Source: Yoonia maritima (lineage in GTDB: Bacteria > Pseudomonadota > Alphaproteobacteria > Rhodobacterales > Rhodobacteraceae). Taken from it: DNA of 64,000 nt. The translations under genes were made by a program, and so were the position numbers. Under the pieces are notes generated by a model, which ran no database searches, was not told the origin of the DNA, and saw only the letters and a list, made by a program, of their open reading frames with translations. Numbering within the stretch: the first letter of the stretch is position 1; every line of letters begins with the position of its first letter. This document shows, in pieces, positions 18,619-27,826 of this stretch. Location of the stretch: NCBI RefSeq assembly GCF_003003285.1, contig NZ_PVTP01000012.1:1-64000 (forward strand), in the 5' to 3' direction.

Positions 18619-19446
18619 CTAGGTGATCCTTTCAATGCTTGCAGCGATCTCATCTGGTTCAAATACACGTTTCCAGTCATCGCGCATCAGAACAGGTTTT
18701 CCGAATTCGATTGCCTTGTTGCAAGCGTCTGAAAAGACTCCGTCGATTTCTCCGAAAATGACGGCACCAAGAATGTTCATATGGCCCAGAAGAAAATCAC
18801 GGGCGGCCTCTTTTGGTACGCCGCGTGCAACGACCTCGTCCATCGCTTCTTTCATCACGTCAAGCAGGGACGCACAGACCGTTTCCGACAATCCGGGCTC
18901 AAGGAGAGCCATTTGATCAACTGTCACACGGTGCGACCGCGCGACGGGAGCGAAAATGGTTTTGCCGACTCTCTCTCCAAGGTCGTAATCGCTCTCGGGG
19001 CCCTGCATTAGTGCGTTTACAATGCCTTGTTGGGCTGCAATTCCGCCAAAATAATCTTTTCGACCTTCCATCGTTTCTTCGTCATTGAAGATCGGAGGGT
19101 GACACGGGTGGCTGACGAAATAGGTCACATCATCGCGGTCCGGCAGGTGCCCCGCGAAGGGCGCAGCGGCATCAAGGCACACGATCATCGCGCCCGATGG
19201 AACCTTGTCTATGATCGAAGCAGCCACCTGTTTGATGGCCGTATCCGGAACCGCAAGAACAACAACATTAACGTCCTTAAGGGCGGCATCTGGGTCTTGG
19301 CAATCGAACCCAAGTTCTTCCTTCAATCTCGCCTGACCTTGTGGCGAAACCTCGACATGAAACGTTTCAAATTCCGACGTAGCGAGGTTTCTGGACAGCC
19401 GAACGCCCATTTTCCCACCCGCACCAAACAAAGCTAGTTTTGTCAC
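18619..19446 (-). CDS. apnO: Probable D-apionate oxidoisomerase
   Basis: This 275-aa NAD(P)-dependent enzyme has an N-terminal nucleotide-binding motif GAGGKMG at residues 8-14 and a C-terminal domain of the phosphogluconate-dehydrogenase type (GVPKEAARDFLLGHMNILGA). ApnO oxidises D-apionate and moves the hydroxymethyl group to give 3-oxo-isoapionate, the entry to the RuBisCO-like branch. It is divergent from oiaK, with 128 bp between starts, and upstream of the regulator gene on the same strand. The function follows from the fold together with the surrounding pathway genes. Confidence 0.75.
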   Translation of the reverse strand: MTKLALFGAGGKMGVRLSRNLATSEFETFHVEVSPQGQARLKEELGFDCQDPDAALKDVNVVVLAVPDTAIKQVAASIIDKVPSGAMIVCLDAAAPFAGHLPDRDDVTYFVSHPCHPPIFNDEETMEGRKDYFGGIAAQQGIVNALMQGPESDYDLGERVGKTIFAPVARSHRVTVDQMALLEPGLSETVCASLLDVMKEAMDEVVARGVPKEAARDFLLGHMNILGAVIFGEIDGVFSDACNKAIEFGKPVLMRDDWKRVFEPDEIAASIERIT

Positions 19447-19491
19447 ACGACACCTCCAATTTTATGTCAATCGGTCGCTCAGATATCCGAA

Positions 19492-19527
19492 TTGACAACT
19501 GGTATAATAAGTTACTAAGTATGCCAG
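19492..19527. promoter_or_regulatory. Divergent apnO-oiaK control region with operator
   Basis: TTGACAACTGGT (19492-19503) includes a -35-like TTGACA and matches the motif in front of the other two units of the locus. It overlaps an imperfect palindrome: CTGGTATAATAAG (19499-19511) and CTAAGTATGCCAG (19515-19527), which match in 10 of 13 positions with a 3-nt centre. This is the best candidate for the full GntR-family binding site. Confidence 0.55.
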
Positions 19528-19574
19528 AGTGTCAAGAGCCCGATTTATGGTCGACGCCTGAAAAGGAACTGAAG

Positions 19575-20915
19575 ATGAATTCTCTCCCCGACGGATTTCT
19601 TGTTGCGTGGTATGGTGATGATTTCACCGGTGCCGCCGCAGTGATGGAGGTTCTTACTTTCTCGGGCATCCCCGCGATGCTGTATTTGGATGTGCCCACG
19701 CAAGCGCAGCTTGCACAGTACCCTGATCTGCGCGCGGTTGGTGTCGCTTCAACCGCACGGGCGAGTTCTCCTGATGAAATCACCGAGTCCCTAACACCTG
19801 CGTTCGCAGCGCTTCTCGCGCTTGACCCAGCTATTCTTCATTATAAAGTTTGCTCAACCTTGGATTCTTCGCCCGACATTGGATCAATCGGACGGGCCAT
19901 CGAAATTGGCGCAGACTTGACGGAACCACAGATGGTTCCGGTCCTGATCGCAGCGCCGCAGATGAAGAGATTTCAGGTATTTGGCCATCTGTTTGCGGGA
20001 CTTGGTGATCAGGTTTACCGACTTGACCGACATCCCGTCATGGCACGCCACCCCGTAACGCCTATGTCTGAATCCGATGTCGCACGTCATATCGCGGCCC
20101 AATCAGACAAGATCGACGCAGAACTTTGGGCAGGCAAGCGCCTGCCATCGCGTCCCGATGCCGTTCAAGTGGTCACTCTCGACAGCCAAGATGCCGCCAG
20201 CGAAACCTCGGCTGGGCGGATGATCTGGGAAGGCCGCGATGCGAACAGGTTTGTTGTCGGCTCCCAGGGTGTTGAATACGCGCTGGTGCGTCACTGGACC
20301 GAAACGGACGCGTTGAAACAGGCCGCCCCACCCAAGGGTGCAGGCCGTGCCGATGGCATGGTCGCTGTGTCAGGCTCAGTATCACCAACCACCGCCGAGC
20401 AGATTTCATGGTCACGCGCAAACGGGTTTGAAACAGTCCGCTTTGACGCCACACAGGCAGTCGGGGACGCCAATGCACTGTCCGCTGAGATTGATCGCAT
20501 CGTGCAGGACGCCCTTGCCGCGATTGAGGCGGGGCGCGACCCCTTGATATTCACCGCCGAAGGGCCCGATGATCCCGCCGTTGCAAGCCTGCATGGCGCC
20601 GTTAAAAACTCGGATGCCGACATGGCAAAAGTGAACCGAAAAATCGGTCAAGCCTTGGGCGAAATTCTGGATCGTATCCTGACCAGAAGCGGCATCCGCC
20701 GCGCTGTTATTTCTGGCGGGGATACGTCAGGCTACGCCACTAAACAGCTTGGCATTTTCGCGCTGTCAGCGCTGGCCCCGACAATTCCAGGCGCATCGTT
20801 ATGCAAGGGTCACGCGGACGGGCCGATGGATGGTTTGGAGCTTGCGCTAAAGGGTGGCCAGATGGGCAGCCCCGATTATTTTGGCTGGATTCGCGACGGA
20901 GGAGGACAACGATGA
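19575..20915 (+). CDS. oiaK: DUF1537 four-carbon acid sugar kinase, probable 3-oxo-isoapionate kinase
   Basis: This 446-aa kinase has the N-terminal DUF1537 signature AWYGDDFTGAAAVMEVL near residues 9-25. The C-terminal nucleotide-binding domain contains SGSVSPTTAEQI, FTAEGPDDPAV and the glycine-rich AVISGGDTSGYATKQL. It should phosphorylate 3-oxo-isoapionate at O4 with ATP. The ATG at 19575 is chosen because AAGGA lies seven bases upstream; the frame also stays open upstream through the operator region, which is not coding. It overlaps the RuBisCO-like gene by 4 bp (ATGA). Confidence 0.8.
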   Translation: MNSLPDGFLVAWYGDDFTGAAAVMEVLTFSGIPAMLYLDVPTQAQLAQYPDLRAVGVASTARASSPDEITESLTPAFAALLALDPAILHYKVCSTLDSSPDIGSIGRAIEIGADLTEPQMVPVLIAAPQMKRFQVFGHLFAGLGDQVYRLDRHPVMARHPVTPMSESDVARHIAAQSDKIDAELWAGKRLPSRPDAVQVVTLDSQDAASETSAGRMIWEGRDANRFVVGSQGVEYALVRHWTETDALKQAAPPKGAGRADGMVAVSGSVSPTTAEQISWSRANGFETVRFDATQAVGDANALSAEIDRIVQDALAAIEAGRDPLIFTAEGPDDPAVASLHGAVKNSDADMAKVNRKIGQALGEILDRILTRSGIRRAVISGGDTSGYATKQLGIFALSALAPTIPGASLCKGHADGPMDGLELALKGGQMGSPDYFGWIRDGGGQR

Positions 20916-22186
20916 CCCGCATTACGGCAACCTATGACATCGAAACCCCTTCGGGGCTTGCCCACGCGGCCGCCGTATTGGCAGGTGAACAGTCAACCGG
21001 CACCTTTGTTCGACTCGTCAGTGAAACCGATGAACTGCGAGAGCGATCAGGCGCGCGCGTTGAAAGCGTGACACTAACCGGAGCCTCGAAAACACCGTCA
21101 TTGCCAAGCCGCAAAACAGGCGAAAAATACGAGCGAGGCCTTGTCACCATTAGTTGGCCAATCGGCAATTTTGGAACGTCCCTGCCCACGTTGATGTCCA
21201 CCCTTGCGGGCAACCTGTTCGAACTAGCAGAGCTGTCAGCCATCAGATTGATTGACGTCGATTTGCCAGAGCAGTTTGCCCGCGATCATCCCGGCCCGCA
21301 ATTTGGTGCCGAGGGAACCCGCGCATTTATGGGCCACGACAAGGGGCCGTTGATTGGCACGATCATCAAACCCAGCATCGGTTTTACGCCTGACGAAACC
21401 GCTGACCTCGTAAGCACACTCGTGACTGCGGGCATCGATTTTATAAAGGACGATGAACTTCAGGCCAACGGCCCTGACTGCCCGTTCGAAGATCGCCTGA
21501 ACGCCGTCATGCGTGTCATCAATAATCACTCAGATCGAACCGGAAAAAAGGTTCTATATGCGGTGAACATCACCGACGAGATAGACCAGATGTGGCGTAA
21601 TCTCGACATGATGGACCGTGCTGGTGCGACCTGCGCTATGGTATGCGTAAATTCTGTCGGGCAGACAGGACTGCGCGCCGTGCGTGATCGAAGCAAGGTC
21701 TTAATCCACGGGCACCGCGCAGGTTGGGGTATATTCTCGCGGTCGCCTGACATTGGCATCGACTTTGGGGTGATGCAGAAACTCTGGCGTCTTGCTGGGG
21801 CCGATCATCTGCACGTTAACGGCCTCGCGAACAAATTTACCGAAAGCGATAACACCGTCGCCCGCGCGGCCAGATCCGTACAACAACCCATTTCTAAAAA
21901 TGGTGGTTCGGCCCATACCGCCATGCCAGTGTATTCATCGGGGCAAACCATTTGGCAAGTTGATCCGGCACGAAAGTTGCTTGGCAATGACGACTTTATT
22001 TATTGCGCAGGCGGCGGAATAATGAGCCATCCCGGCGGCGTTTCGGACGGAGTCAAAAGTTTAAGAGACGCCGCTGAAGCCGCGCGCTTGGGCATCCCAC
22101 TCGAAGATTTTGCCAAGCCCAATTCCCCGCTCAGAAAAGCGATCGAGACCTTTCAAAAACCCCACCTAACGCTTTCTGATCTCTAA
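20912..22186 (+). CDS. RuBisCO-like protein acting on 3-oxo-isoapionate-4-phosphate
   Basis: This 424-aa protein is a RuBisCO large-subunit homologue (form IV type). Active-site blocks are visible: GTIIKPSIGFTPDE near 149-162, GIDFIKDDE with the carbamylatable Lys179 and the metal ligands Asp181 and Glu182 of the KDDE motif, VLIHGHRAGWG, and the phosphate-binding CAGGGIMSHPGG. Two RuBisCO-like activities are known in apionate pathways: 3-oxo-isoapionate-4-phosphate decarboxylase (giving L-erythrulose 1-phosphate) and transcarboxylase/hydrolase (giving 3-phosphoglycerate and glycolate). No erythrulose-phosphate isomerase genes lie nearby, which slightly favours the second, so no symbol is given. 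The start has GGAGGA upstream and overlaps the kinase stop. It is the last gene of the locus. Confidence 0.85.
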   Translation: MTRITATYDIETPSGLAHAAAVLAGEQSTGTFVRLVSETDELRERSGARVESVTLTGASKTPSLPSRKTGEKYERGLVTISWPIGNFGTSLPTLMSTLAGNLFELAELSAIRLIDVDLPEQFARDHPGPQFGAEGTRAFMGHDKGPLIGTIIKPSIGFTPDETADLVSTLVTAGIDFIKDDELQANGPDCPFEDRLNAVMRVINNHSDRTGKKVLYAVNITDEIDQMWRNLDMMDRAGATCAMVCVNSVGQTGLRAVRDRSKVLIHGHRAGWGIFSRSPDIGIDFGVMQKLWRLAGADHLHVNGLANKFTESDNTVARAARSVQQPISKNGGSAHTAMPVYSSGQTIWQVDPARKLLGNDDFIYCAGGGIMSHPGGVSDGVKSLRDAAEAARLGIPLEDFAKPNSPLRKAIETFQKPHLTLSDL

Positions 22187-22445
22187 GCCGTAGCCCGAAA
22201 TGAGTATAACTCGAACGCCGCCCTCCGATAGGTGCTCTGGCCAGGTTGGAGTTCATACGAATGCACACATGGCAAGACCTGCGCGATACTCGTCGCTCCT
22301 CTTAAGGTGGCCGCGGCGTCAATTCTGTTTACTCTGCAGGCTTCTAACTGCCTGAATTTCAGCTAAGCTATACGCGGATAGAGGCCGCGCTACGCGCACG
22401 AACAGCAAGCAGCCTGTAAGCCGGAAATAAAACGAAGATGAAATA

Positions 22446-22468
22446 GGGTGGCCTTTGGCCGCCCCTTT
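22446..22468 (+). terminator. Probable intrinsic terminator, plus strand
   Basis: GGGTGGCC and GGCCGCCC pair (with one G-T) over a TTT loop and are followed by CTTTT. It is 260 bp after the RuBisCO-like gene, so it may end that message or an unseen small RNA. Confidence 0.55.
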
Positions 22469-22785
22469 TGCGTTTCCGCCCCCGAAAGATCTTCTCAGCT
22501 CAAGGCTCATCGGGGTTTGCTTGTCCCTGAGACGACTCATTGCCTGACAGCAGACAAGACCGTGCCACTCAAAGCGTTGATCTCATGGAAGCTACGCTGT
22601 TCCGGACGCCCCAACACTCAGGCTTTAACAGCTTCACATTCTTCGAGCAGCAATAAACTTACCCCCCAGCCCTGGAGAATTCCAAACTGGACAGGAATTT
22701 CTTCAAATTCGGTTTTGGACGGCATTCCTTCCGAACCATATCCCCTAGGACAGAGTCGAACCTCGGGCATTATGCTTCAGGCGCT

Positions 22786-22817
22786 AAAAACAAGAAAATC
22801 GGGCGTTTCCGCCCGAT
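22786..22817 (-). terminator. Intrinsic terminator of nrdJ
   Basis: On the minus strand a perfect 8-bp hairpin (ATCGGGCG and CGCCCGAT, loop GAAA) is followed by a T-rich tail (TTTCTTGTTTTT). It lies about 100 bp after the nrdJ stop codon. Confidence 0.8.
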
Positions 22818-22914
22818 AGACTTCTTATGCTTGCAAATTGGCTATTCTGACCCGGCCGGTGGCCACTAATTGGTGGTCAGAATAAAAGACACTGACAAAT
22901 GGTGTGTCCCACAA

Positions 22915-25197
22915 CTAGCCGCACTTCGAATGTCCACACGACCCGCAGGTCATGCAGCCCTCGACCATGCGCAAGTCGTAAGAACCGCACGATCCGCAGG
23001 ACTTTCCGCGTGGTTTGCTATTCAAAGACACTACGTCAGCTTGAGGGTCGCTTTTTAGCCCCATGCCTTCGCCAGCTAGAAAGCCGGTTGCGATCATGTG
23101 CTTTTCGATTACGCCGCCGATCGCTGCGAGGATTGAGGGTACATATTTGCCCTGCATCCATGCACCTCCGCGCGGATCAAAGACCGCTTTCAATTCTTCA
23201 ACAACGAATGACACATCACCGCCGCGGCGGAATACTGCGCTGATCATCCGGGTCAGGGCCACGGTCCACGCGAAATGTTCCATGTTTTTGGAGTTGATAA
23301 ACACTTCAAACGGACGACGATGACCAGCGATGACCAGATCATTGATCGTAATATAGATCGCATGCTCAGAATCTGGCCATTTCAGTTTGTAAGTCGCACC
23401 TTCTAGCTCGTTCGGGCGGTCCAGAGGCTCTGACATATAGATGATCTCAGATCCTTCGTCGCCTTCACGCACTTGCTCTGGAACCTCAGACGGCGATGCT
23501 TCGGATGACACGGACAGAACCGAACCTGTCACATCGTTCGGGCGATAGGTCGTGCAGCCTTTACAGCCCTGATCCCAAGCAGCCATGTAGACCTCTTTGA
23601 AATCGTCAAAGCTGATGTCTTCGGGGCAGTTGATCGTCTTTGAGATCGAGCTGTCGATCCATTTTTGCGCTGCGGCCTGCATGCGTACATGGTCAAGTGG
23701 CGCAAGCGTCTGCGCGTTCACAAAATAGTCTGGCAAAGGCGCGTCGCCTTTTAGGTCACGCCACAGTTGAACGGCGTAATCGACGACCTCTTCCTCAGTT
23801 CGCGACCCATCTTTTTGCAGAACCTTACGGGTATAAGCATAGGCAAACACGGGTTCGATCCCGGATGATACGTTGCCAGCATAAAGGCTGATGGTACCGG
23901 TTGGCGCGATTGAGGTGAGCAGCGCATTTCGTATGCCATTTTGACGAATAGCATCACAAACATCATCATCCATGTCCTGCATTGCGCCGCTTGCCAAGAA
24001 CTTGTCAGCGTCGAACAGCGGGAACGCACCCTTTTCCTTCGCCAAATCCACCGACGCCAGATATGCGGCGCGGGCAATCGCGTGCATCCATTCGTCCGTC
24101 TGACGCGCCGCCTCTTCTGATCCATAGCGCAGGCCAACCATTAGCAGCGCATCGGCCAAACCAGTGACGCCCAGCCCGATACGGCGCTTGGCGGCTGCCT
24201 CTTGCGCTTGTGCCTCAAGCGGGAAGCGCGATGTATCAACAACGTTATCCATCATGCGCACGGCGGTCGCGACCAGATCAGTCATCGCATCCGGGTCAAG
24301 CGCAGCACCGGCTTCAAAAGGATTACTGACAAGGCGGGCCATATTAATCGAGCCAAGCAGACACGCGCCGTAAGGTGGCAAAGGTTGCTCACCACATGGG
24401 TTCGTCGCGGCGATGGTTTCGCAGTAGCTCAGGTTGTTCATCTGATTGATGCGGTCGATAAAGATCACGCCGGGTTCGGCATAATTATAGGTCGACTGCA
24501 TGATGGCATCCCACAATTCGCGGGCTTGAACGGTGCGATATGTCTTTCCGTTGAACACCAAATCCCAAGGTCCGTCCGCCTTAACCGCGTCCATGAAAGG
24601 ATCAGTAATAAGTACGGACATGTTGAACATGCGCAGACGGGCTGCGTCTGATTTTGCCGTGATGAAGTCTTCGACATCAGGGTGATCGCAACGCATGGTC
24701 GCCATCATCGCACCACGACGCGAACCTGCTGACATGATCGTGCGGCACATCGCATCCCAGACGTCCATGAACGACAGCGGGCCAGAGGCATCCGCAGCCA
24801 CACCCATTACCGATGCGCCTTTGGGGCGAATGGTGCTAAAATCGTAACCGATCCCCCCGCCCTGCTGCATGGTCAGTGCAGCTTCTTTCAGCATGTCAAA
24901 GATGCCACCCATGTTGTCAGGCACAGTGCCCATGACGAAACAGTTAAACAGCGTCACAGAACGCGCTGTACCTGCACCTGCAGTGATCCGGCCAGCGGGC
25001 AGATATTTAAAATCTGACAACGCGCCATAGAATTTTTCTTCCCAAACCGCCGGGTCTTTTTCGACCACAGCCAAAGATTTAGCGATACGACGCCATGTAT
25101 CTTCGACCGTTTGATCGATTGGCGTTCCATCTGCCTGCTTGAAGCGGTACTTCATATCCCAGATTTGTTCGGCAATCGGGGCGGCAAAAGCGGTCAT
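22915..25197 (-). CDS. nrdJ: Vitamin B12-dependent (class II) ribonucleoside-diphosphate reductase
   Basis: This 760-aa enzyme makes deoxyribonucleotides using adenosylcobalamin. Visible motifs are LFNCFVMGTVPDNMGGIF, GGGIGYDFSTIRPKG, NPCGEQPLPPYGACLLGSIN with the active-site cysteine region, and SIAPTGTISLYAGNVSSGIEP. A cysteine-rich tail (CGSCGSYDLRMVEGCMTCG) serves in redox relay or metal binding. The ATG at 25197 is preferred because AAGGAT precedes it; a start 15 codons upstream lacks support. The cobalamin need fits the cobQ gene at 42781 on the same segment. No cobalamin riboswitch is visible upstream. Confidence 0.93.
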   Translation of the reverse strand: MTAFAAPIAEQIWDMKYRFKQADGTPIDQTVEDTWRRIAKSLAVVEKDPAVWEEKFYGALSDFKYLPAGRITAGAGTARSVTLFNCFVMGTVPDNMGGIFDMLKEAALTMQQGGGIGYDFSTIRPKGASVMGVAADASGPLSFMDVWDAMCRTIMSAGSRRGAMMATMRCDHPDVEDFITAKSDAARLRMFNMSVLITDPFMDAVKADGPWDLVFNGKTYRTVQARELWDAIMQSTYNYAEPGVIFIDRINQMNNLSYCETIAATNPCGEQPLPPYGACLLGSINMARLVSNPFEAGAALDPDAMTDLVATAVRMMDNVVDTSRFPLEAQAQEAAAKRRIGLGVTGLADALLMVGLRYGSEEAARQTDEWMHAIARAAYLASVDLAKEKGAFPLFDADKFLASGAMQDMDDDVCDAIRQNGIRNALLTSIAPTGTISLYAGNVSSGIEPVFAYAYTRKVLQKDGSRTEEEVVDYAVQLWRDLKGDAPLPDYFVNAQTLAPLDHVRMQAAAQKWIDSSISKTINCPEDISFDDFKEVYMAAWDQGCKGCTTYRPNDVTGSVLSVSSEASPSEVPEQVREGDEGSEIIYMSEPLDRPNELEGATYKLKWPDSEHAIYITINDLVIAGHRRPFEVFINSKNMEHFAWTVALTRMISAVFRRGGDVSFVVEELKAVFDPRGGAWMQGKYVPSILAAIGGVIEKHMIATGFLAGEGMGLKSDPQADVVSLNSKPRGKSCGSCGSYDLRMVEGCMTCGSCGHSKCG

Positions 25198-25345
25198 GGG
25201 ATGATCCTTGTTTGATTCTGATGGGCTGCAGCGAGGCTGCAAAGCATAAGCGGTGAATGATTGAAAGCAAGGGCAGCGGCCCTACTTTCAGAATCGTGAG
25301 AACCGGTCTATATCGGGATGATGATACCACATCTAGGGGTCAAAT

Positions 25346-25777
25346 GTGACAAAATGCGTAAATATAGTAAAGCTGTCTGTTGGCACTGATGATGTCGCGG
25401 GATTGGCTGCATGGCAAGACACGCGTCACGCGCAGTCTGCCGATGGGTATCCCCGGCACATAACCCGCATGTGGCCCAAGCGCGAGGCCGAAATACTTAA
25501 CGGTGGGTCAATCTATTGGGTGATCAAAGGTGTGATCCAATGCCGCCAGCCCATCATCCGCCTCGATGAAGTCATTGGCGAAGACGGTATCCGCCGTTGC
25601 GCTATCGTCAGTAAACCCGGCTTAATCCGCGTTGCTGCAACCCCGCGCCGCGCGTTTCAGGGCTGGCGCTATCTGCCCGCTGACGATGCCCCAGAGGACC
25701 TAACTGCTGGGCAACAAGACGAAGAAGCATTGCCCCCCGAACTATCCAGGGCACTCGCAGATATTGGTGTGCGTTAG
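25346..25777 (+). CDS. DUF1489 family protein
   Basis: This 143-aa protein begins VNIVKLSVGTDDVAGLAAW and includes TRMWPKREAEIL and SIYWVIKGVIQCRQPI, the pattern of DUF1489, a family widespread in alphaproteobacteria. Translation begins at GTG, with AGGGG seven bases upstream; no in-frame ATG precedes it. Function is unknown. It is divergent from nrdJ. Confidence 0.8.
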   Translation: MTKCVNIVKLSVGTDDVAGLAAWQDTRHAQSADGYPRHITRMWPKREAEILNGGSIYWVIKGVIQCRQPIIRLDEVIGEDGIRRCAIVSKPGLIRVAATPRRAFQGWRYLPADDAPEDLTAGQQDEEALPPELSRALADIGVR

Positions 25778-25780
25778 ACG

Positions 25781-27169
25781 TCACAAATTTCTGGAAATTT
25801 GTGACACCACTTCTGCAACTGTCATCACATCGTCGCGGGTACAGTCGAACTGCCCTACTTGCACTCGGATCACAAACCGCCCTTCGTGACGTGTTTGCGT
25901 CAAATATACGCGACCATCATCATTTATGCGTTCAAGCAAAGCTTCGGTCTTAGCATCATCACCAAATTGAAACGTGAACAGTGACAAAATTGGCCCCGTC
26001 ACAATTTCACAGCCTTCGATTTGCTTGATCGCTTCGGCCAGTTCCCCTGCCCAAGCTACATGATTTCTAATGCGCTGACGCAGCCCATCCAACCCATAGG
26101 CCCGCAACACGAACCAAACCTTCAACGCACGAAACCGTCGCCCTAATGGTACGGTCCATTCGTTGAAGTTCACGATCTCGTCCTGCCCCAAGGTCTGCAG
26201 ATACTCTGGCCGTAATCCAAGTGACCTAATCTGAGGCGCGGGATCTGCAAGAAACTGAACCGCACAATCAAACTGCACACCCAGCCATTTGTGTGGATTG
26301 AACACAACGCTATCAGCGCGATCAACGCCCCCCCATAGATCGCGAAACTCTGCGCAGATCATCGCGGACCCAGCCCAAGCCGCGTCTACATGGGTGTAAA
26401 GATCGTGCCGCTTTGCGACAGCCAAACATTCAGTAATCGGATCACATGCGCCGATCGACGTTCCGCCAGTACACAAAACGACCCCGGCAGGTTTATGTCC
26501 TGCGGCTATGTCCGCGCGGATCGCAGCATCAAGCGCATCAGGGTCCATGCCATAATCGGCACGTGTCGGCACCTTGACTAAATTGGCCTGCCCGATGCCT
26601 GCAACGCGCGCAGCCTTATCTACCGACGAATGCGTCTGCGCCGATGCGTATATCCGCAACCGCGGTCCACCAAACAGTCCGTCTTCGACCGAACGCCATC
26701 CTGTCGCCCGATCACGCATGGTAAGCACCGCCGATAATGTTGCAGTGGTCGCACTGTCATGGATCGTCCCCGTAAAATGATCCGAAAGCCCCAAAGCCGC
26801 ACGCAACCAACCGACCATGACCTGTTCGATCTCGGTCGCGGCAGGCGAAGTCTGCCAAAGCATGGCTTGGGCTGCGATAGCACTGGTTAGCTGCTCGGCC
26901 AACATTGATGCAGGTGATGCATTTGCAGGGAAATAAGCAAAGAACCTTGGGTGCTGCCAATGCGTGATTGCGTTAGGCACGGTCGCCTCAAAGTCCGCAA
27001 AAATCTGTTCCATTGGTTCAGGCGCGTCAGGGGCGACAGCTGGCAGCTTTGCCGCCGTATCCCCATAGGCAACTTGCGCCCTTACAGGTCGATCACGCAA
27101 TCCGTTGTGATAATCAAGCGCCCATTCAGCCGCGCGACGCGACCATTCTAACAATTCATCATGTGTCAT
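25781..27169 (-). CDS. PLP-dependent group II decarboxylase (aromatic amino acid decarboxylase-like)
   Basis: This 462-aa protein shows the group II decarboxylase pattern: HWQHPRFFAYFPANASPASMLAE for substrate-side residues, VLCTGGTSIGACDPI, THVDAAWAGSAMICAE for cofactor contacts, and NPHKWLGVQFDC with the PLP-binding lysine. The family removes CO2 from aromatic L-amino acids such as tryptophan, tyrosine or dopa; the substrate here cannot be told from sequence. Its stop lies 4 bp from the convergent DUF1489 gene. The ATG is followed by THDELLEWSRRAAEW, a usual N-terminus for the family. Confidence 0.85.
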   Translation of the reverse strand: MTHDELLEWSRRAAEWALDYHNGLRDRPVRAQVAYGDTAAKLPAVAPDAPEPMEQIFADFEATVPNAITHWQHPRFFAYFPANASPASMLAEQLTSAIAAQAMLWQTSPAATEIEQVMVGWLRAALGLSDHFTGTIHDSATTATLSAVLTMRDRATGWRSVEDGLFGGPRLRIYASAQTHSSVDKAARVAGIGQANLVKVPTRADYGMDPDALDAAIRADIAAGHKPAGVVLCTGGTSIGACDPITECLAVAKRHDLYTHVDAAWAGSAMICAEFRDLWGGVDRADSVVFNPHKWLGVQFDCAVQFLADPAPQIRSLGLRPEYLQTLGQDEIVNFNEWTVPLGRRFRALKVWFVLRAYGLDGLRQRIRNHVAWAGELAEAIKQIEGCEIVTGPILSLFTFQFGDDAKTEALLERINDDGRVYLTQTRHEGRFVIRVQVGQFDCTRDDVMTVAEVVSQISRNL

Positions 27170-27212
27170 CGCAGCACTTAGCCATACCGCACAGGCGGGA
27201 ACAACCCTTTGG

Positions 27213-27752
27213 TTAGTTGATCACCCCAGCCGTCGAAAACCCGCATTGCTCTGCGATCTTTCCGTAGGCGGCGGTAAAGCCAGCGAGCGACGCGCCATAG
27301 ACGACTTCACCATCCAGCGTGATCCAAAGCTGGCCTGCCTGACGCATGGTTTGTAACAGCCAAAGACTATCGTCTTGATGTGCTTGCGCATAAGCAAACC
27401 GAATGCCGTCGTCATCGAACCCGGCGGTCACAAAACCTTCGGTCACGTTGTCTGGGTCAAATTCAAACAGCACGCGCTGCCTGTCTTTCATCAGCGTATC
27501 GTAACCGCGCGGCGCAGTTTCGTATAATGCCGGCGCGGGATAGTATGCTGGCGGCAATGCGTCACCATTTGACACTTCAATGCGCAAAGACGGCATGCCA
27601 TCGCCACCTGTCAACGCGGTGCAGTCGATACGCGTATCTTCTCCGGTATCGACGGTTTCGACTATGACACGCCAGTCTTTGTAATCCCAGTATTCAGTGT
27701 CGGCATGCGCAGCTATTGGCAGTAATGTAAAAACGGCAAAAGCGAATTTCAT
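27213..27752 (-). CDS. Exported protein of unknown function
   Basis: This 179-aa protein has a clear Sec signal peptide (MKFAFAVFTLLPIAAHA) and two cysteines (CTALTGG; EQCGFSTAG) that may form a disulphide. It is rich in aromatic residues and predicted to be periplasmic. No family was recognised with confidence. It lies between the decarboxylase and hisG on the same strand, without sign of coupling. Confidence 0.7.
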   Translation of the reverse strand: MKFAFAVFTLLPIAAHADTEYWDYKDWRVIVETVDTGEDTRIDCTALTGGDGMPSLRIEVSNGDALPPAYYPAPALYETAPRGYDTLMKDRQRVLFEFDPDNVTEGFVTAGFDDDGIRFAYAQAHQDDSLWLLQTMRQAGQLWITLDGEVVYGASLAGFTAAYGKIAEQCGFSTAGVIN

Positions 27753-27826
27753 AAGGTGGCCCCAAAATTCAAATGTAATGCTAGCACCCTAGCAATACAT
27801 CCTGACCAAATTAAGAACGATCCATA

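Larger units (their letters stand above)
22187..22914. other. 728-bp intergenic region with two terminators and an inverted repeat
   Basis: No gene, tRNA or known riboswitch was recognised. The stretch separates two genes transcribed towards each other. It contains a plus-strand hairpin at 22446-22468 and a minus-strand terminator at 22786-22817. It also holds an inverted repeat, ATTCTGACC at 22844-22852 and GGTCAGAAT at 22875-22883, just after the nrdJ stop. The rest is unexplained. Confidence 0.5.

Noticed and set aside
22187..22914. tRNA or known small RNA in the long gap
   Set aside because: No cloverleaf or T-arm with correct spacing could be built; only hairpins and an inverted repeat are present.
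25198..25345. Cobalamin riboswitch upstream of nrdJ
   Set aside because: The gap is short and no B12-box consensus was found; the same holds for the 117 bp before cobQ.
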